Source of the DNA: Novosphingobium colocasiae
Lineage (GTDB): Bacteria; Pseudomonadota; Alphaproteobacteria; Sphingomonadales; Sphingomonadaceae
DNA: 64,000 nt
Assembly: GCF_014652555.1 (NCBI RefSeq)
Contig: NZ_BMZA01000012.1
Span: 1 to 64,000, forward strand
Direction: 5' to 3'
Part shown: in pieces, positions 62,558 to 64,000 of the stretch
How the letters are laid out: the number at the start of each line of letters is the position of its first letter
Position numbering within the stretch: position 1 is the first letter of the stretch
The notes under the pieces: model-generated
What the model was told of the DNA's origin: nothing
Database searches by the model: none
What the model saw: only the letters and a program-made list of their open reading frames with translations
Position numbers and translations under genes: made by a program

Positions 62558-64000
62558 TTATTGTGCCGGGCCACTCCAAGTCCGCGCCGGCAATCGAATC
62601 GACGCGCGAGTCACCATCGTCTCGGCATCCTTCCCGATCGCGAACTCATAGGCACCCGCAGGCATTTGCCAGCCCGATCCATTCCAGTCGGCCAGCAAGC
62701 GAGGGTCGATACGGATCGAAATCCGCTTTTCGACACCCGGCTCAAGGCTGATCCGCGAAAACCCGACCAGACGGCGCTTGTGGGCACCAGCGCGATCCAG
62801 GAGATAGAGTTGCGCGACCTCGTCGCCAGCCCGAGCACCTGTGTTGCGGATGGTGACGCTGGCGTTGAACCCCGAGATTTTGAGGTTTCGGGCCTCGAAT
62901 GATGTGTAGCTGAGGCCATAGCCAAACGGGAACAGCGGCCGCGCCCCCGTTCGGGAGAACCAGCGATACCCGACGTCGGACCCCTCGATGTCATAGTCTG
63001 CCGAGAGCTGGCGCTCCGGAACTTTCGCCTCGCCCAACCCGGCGCTTTCGACCCAATCGCTCCCGTCAAGGTGGGGCCGGGGCAGTTGCGCCTCGCTGGC
63101 GGGGAAGGTGATCGGCAGACGACCGGAAGGGTTCGCCTCGCCGAACAGGACCGCAGCGATCGCCTCGCCCCCACGAGCCCCGGGGTACCAAGCTTCGACG
63201 ACCCCGGCCACCTTGTCGAGCCAAGGCATCTTCACGGCGCTTCCGGTCTCAAGCACAACGATCGTTCGCGGATTGGCGGCAGCGACTGCGGCAATAAGCT
63301 CGTCCTGTCCATAGGGCAGTGACAGGTCGGGGACATCGATCCCTTCCGCCATCCACTGCGTGGCAAAGACAATCGCCACTTCCGCTTGCCGGGCGCGCTG
63401 CACGGCATCGGCGATGTAGCGCCCATCGCGGAAGGTGACCGTCGCATTGCCGGCCCGCGCCTTGATTGCGGCGAGCGGGCTTGACCGGTGGTACTGCTCG
63501 GAAATGAACTGCGAGCCGCTACCGTTCTTCGGACGAACCACTGCTGGCCCATCCTTGCCCTGGACCTGGCTCGATCCTGCGCCGGACAATACGCCGCCAT
63601 CCGCATAGCCGCCGATCACCGCGATGGATTTGGCTGTCGCCGCCAAGGGCAGGATGCGTCCGTCATTCTTGAGCAGGACGATACCTTGCCGGGCGACTTC
63701 GGCGGAAAGCTCGGCGTTGCCGGCAAAGTCGATAGCCCCGCCGGGCGATGCCGGAAACTTGTCCAATCCGTTCGCGTAAATGGCAGTCAACACGCGCTTG
63801 TTCATGTCGTCCAAGCGCGCGGCATAGGCCGGGTCGGCTGCAGCCTTCGCTGCCAGTCGACTGTCGAAATACACGTCCGGATCGAGTTGCTCGCCCGACT
63901 GTCGGTCAAGGCCGTTGAGAGCAGCGCCCACTCCGTGCACAGCGCCCCAATCGGACATGACGAAGCCCTTGTAGGACCAGTCATGCTTCAAAACGCGATT
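62558..64000 (-). CDS. Glycoside hydrolase family 3 protein (beta-glucosidase-like), 5' end outside the window
   Basis: At least 480 residues, the C-terminal part of a GH3 enzyme. The catalytic nucleophile Asp is in FVMSDWGAVHG. The (alpha/beta)6 domain follows (EVARQGIVLLKNDGRILPLA, then AEGIDVPDLSLPYGQDELI, GEANPSGRLPITFP), and a fibronectin-like C-terminal domain (YGLSYTSFEARNLKISG). The frame is open at base 64000, so start and signal peptide are missing. It releases terminal beta-linked sugars. It lies upstream of the TonB receptor on the same strand and complements the rhamnosidase-like gene at the other end. Confidence 0.92.
   Translation of the reverse strand, partial: NRVLKHDWSYKGFVMSDWGAVHGVGAALNGLDRQSGEQLDPDVYFDSRLAAKAAADPAYAARLDDMNKRVLTAIYANGLDKFPASPGGAIDFAGNAELSAEVARQGIVLLKNDGRILPLAATAKSIAVIGGYADGGVLSGAGSSQVQGKDGPAVVRPKNGSGSQFISEQYHRSSPLAAIKARAGNATVTFRDGRYIADAVQRARQAEVAIVFATQWMAEGIDVPDLSLPYGQDELIAAVAAANPRTIVVLETGSAVKMPWLDKVAGVVEAWYPGARGGEAIAAVLFGEANPSGRLPITFPASEAQLPRPHLDGSDWVESAGLGEAKVPERQLSADYDIEGSDVGYRWFSRTGARPLFPFGYGLSYTSFEARNLKISGFNASVTIRNTGARAGDEVAQLYLLDRAGAHKRRLVGFSRISLEPGVEKRISIRIDPRLLADWNGSGWQMPAGAYEFAIGKDAETMVTRASIRLPARTWSGPAQ

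Noticed and set aside
1..64000. CRISPR arrays, rRNA, tRNA or phage structural genes
   Set aside because: No regularly spaced repeats, cloverleaf-like segments or phage-type proteins were found on reading both strands; a dedicated tRNA or covariance search could still find something.

Overview
The window looks like 64 kb of GC-rich alphaproteobacterial DNA, most likely from a sphingomonad (Novosphingobium/Sphingobium type). Two large TonB-dependent receptors, repeated CoA-ester catabolic genes, crotonase and acyl-CoA dehydrogenase families and IS5/IS3-type elements point that way. The genus is inferred from gene content. No rRNA, tRNA or CRISPR array was seen. The gene content suggests a catabolic island, chromosomal or plasmid-borne, rather than core genome.

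Layout. 1-1455: nested insertion-sequence debris, including an intact-looking IS5-family element (inverted repeats at 59-75 and 1255-1271) that carries a 108-codon passenger gene and a frameshifted transposase. It lies against a fragment of an IS3-type element. 1589-8562 (+): secreted rhamnosidase-like glycosidase, tannase/feruloyl-esterase, alpha/beta hydrolase and sugar isomerase, a glycoside and ester deconstruction set. 14629-8559 (-): a tight seven-gene operon (FAA hydrolase, extradiol-type VOC protein, YciI, two crotonases, nitronate monooxygenase, carboxylesterase) divergent from an IclR regulator. 16024-19173 (+): crotonase plus a pair of acyl-CoA dehydrogenases. 22888-19294 (-): two 3-ketosteroid-dehydrogenase-type flavoproteins. 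23376-25004 (+): aromatic flavin monooxygenase. 29117-25087 (-): crotonase, DUF35, thiolase and CoA ligase operon. 29373-33558 (+): CoA ligase, SDR and Rieske oxygenase. 33735-39662: SDR, luciferase-type monooxygenase, NmrA, carboxymuconolactone decarboxylase-like, NTF2-like and DUF1214 genes. 39740-43744: AraC regulator, MFS transporter, LysR regulator. 44028-48904 (+): VOC, amidohydrolase, sulfotransferase, SDR and phytanoyl-CoA dioxygenase. 49087-53440: a frameshifted TonB receptor, a crotonase and a GntR regulator. 53447-54702: a scrap zone of broken genes (cysQ, a cysD/cysC deletion scar, a luxR tail). 54912-64000: two sulfatases, a CoA ligase, an intact TonB receptor and a GH3 glycosidase running off the end.

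How the genes could work together (inference). The outer parts hold uptake receptors, glycosidases, esterases and sulfatases that would free a polycyclic or aromatic aglycone from sugars, acyl groups and sulfate. The middle holds ring dehydrogenation and oxygenation enzymes (KSTD-like flavoproteins, flavin, Rieske, LLM and 2OG oxygenases), three CoA ligases, paired acyl-CoA dehydrogenases, five crotonases and a thiolase/DUF35 pair of the kind used for steroid side-chain retro-aldol cleavage. A steroid-, terpenoid- or saponin-like substrate fits best, but no single gene proves it. The Rieske and LLM oxygenases have no redox partners inside the window.

The most informative oddities are the IS5 element with a passenger gene, the in-frame scar that removed the middle of a sulfate-activation operon, the paired operator-like palindromes around the iclR gene, and the sulfotransferase and sulfatases in one island.
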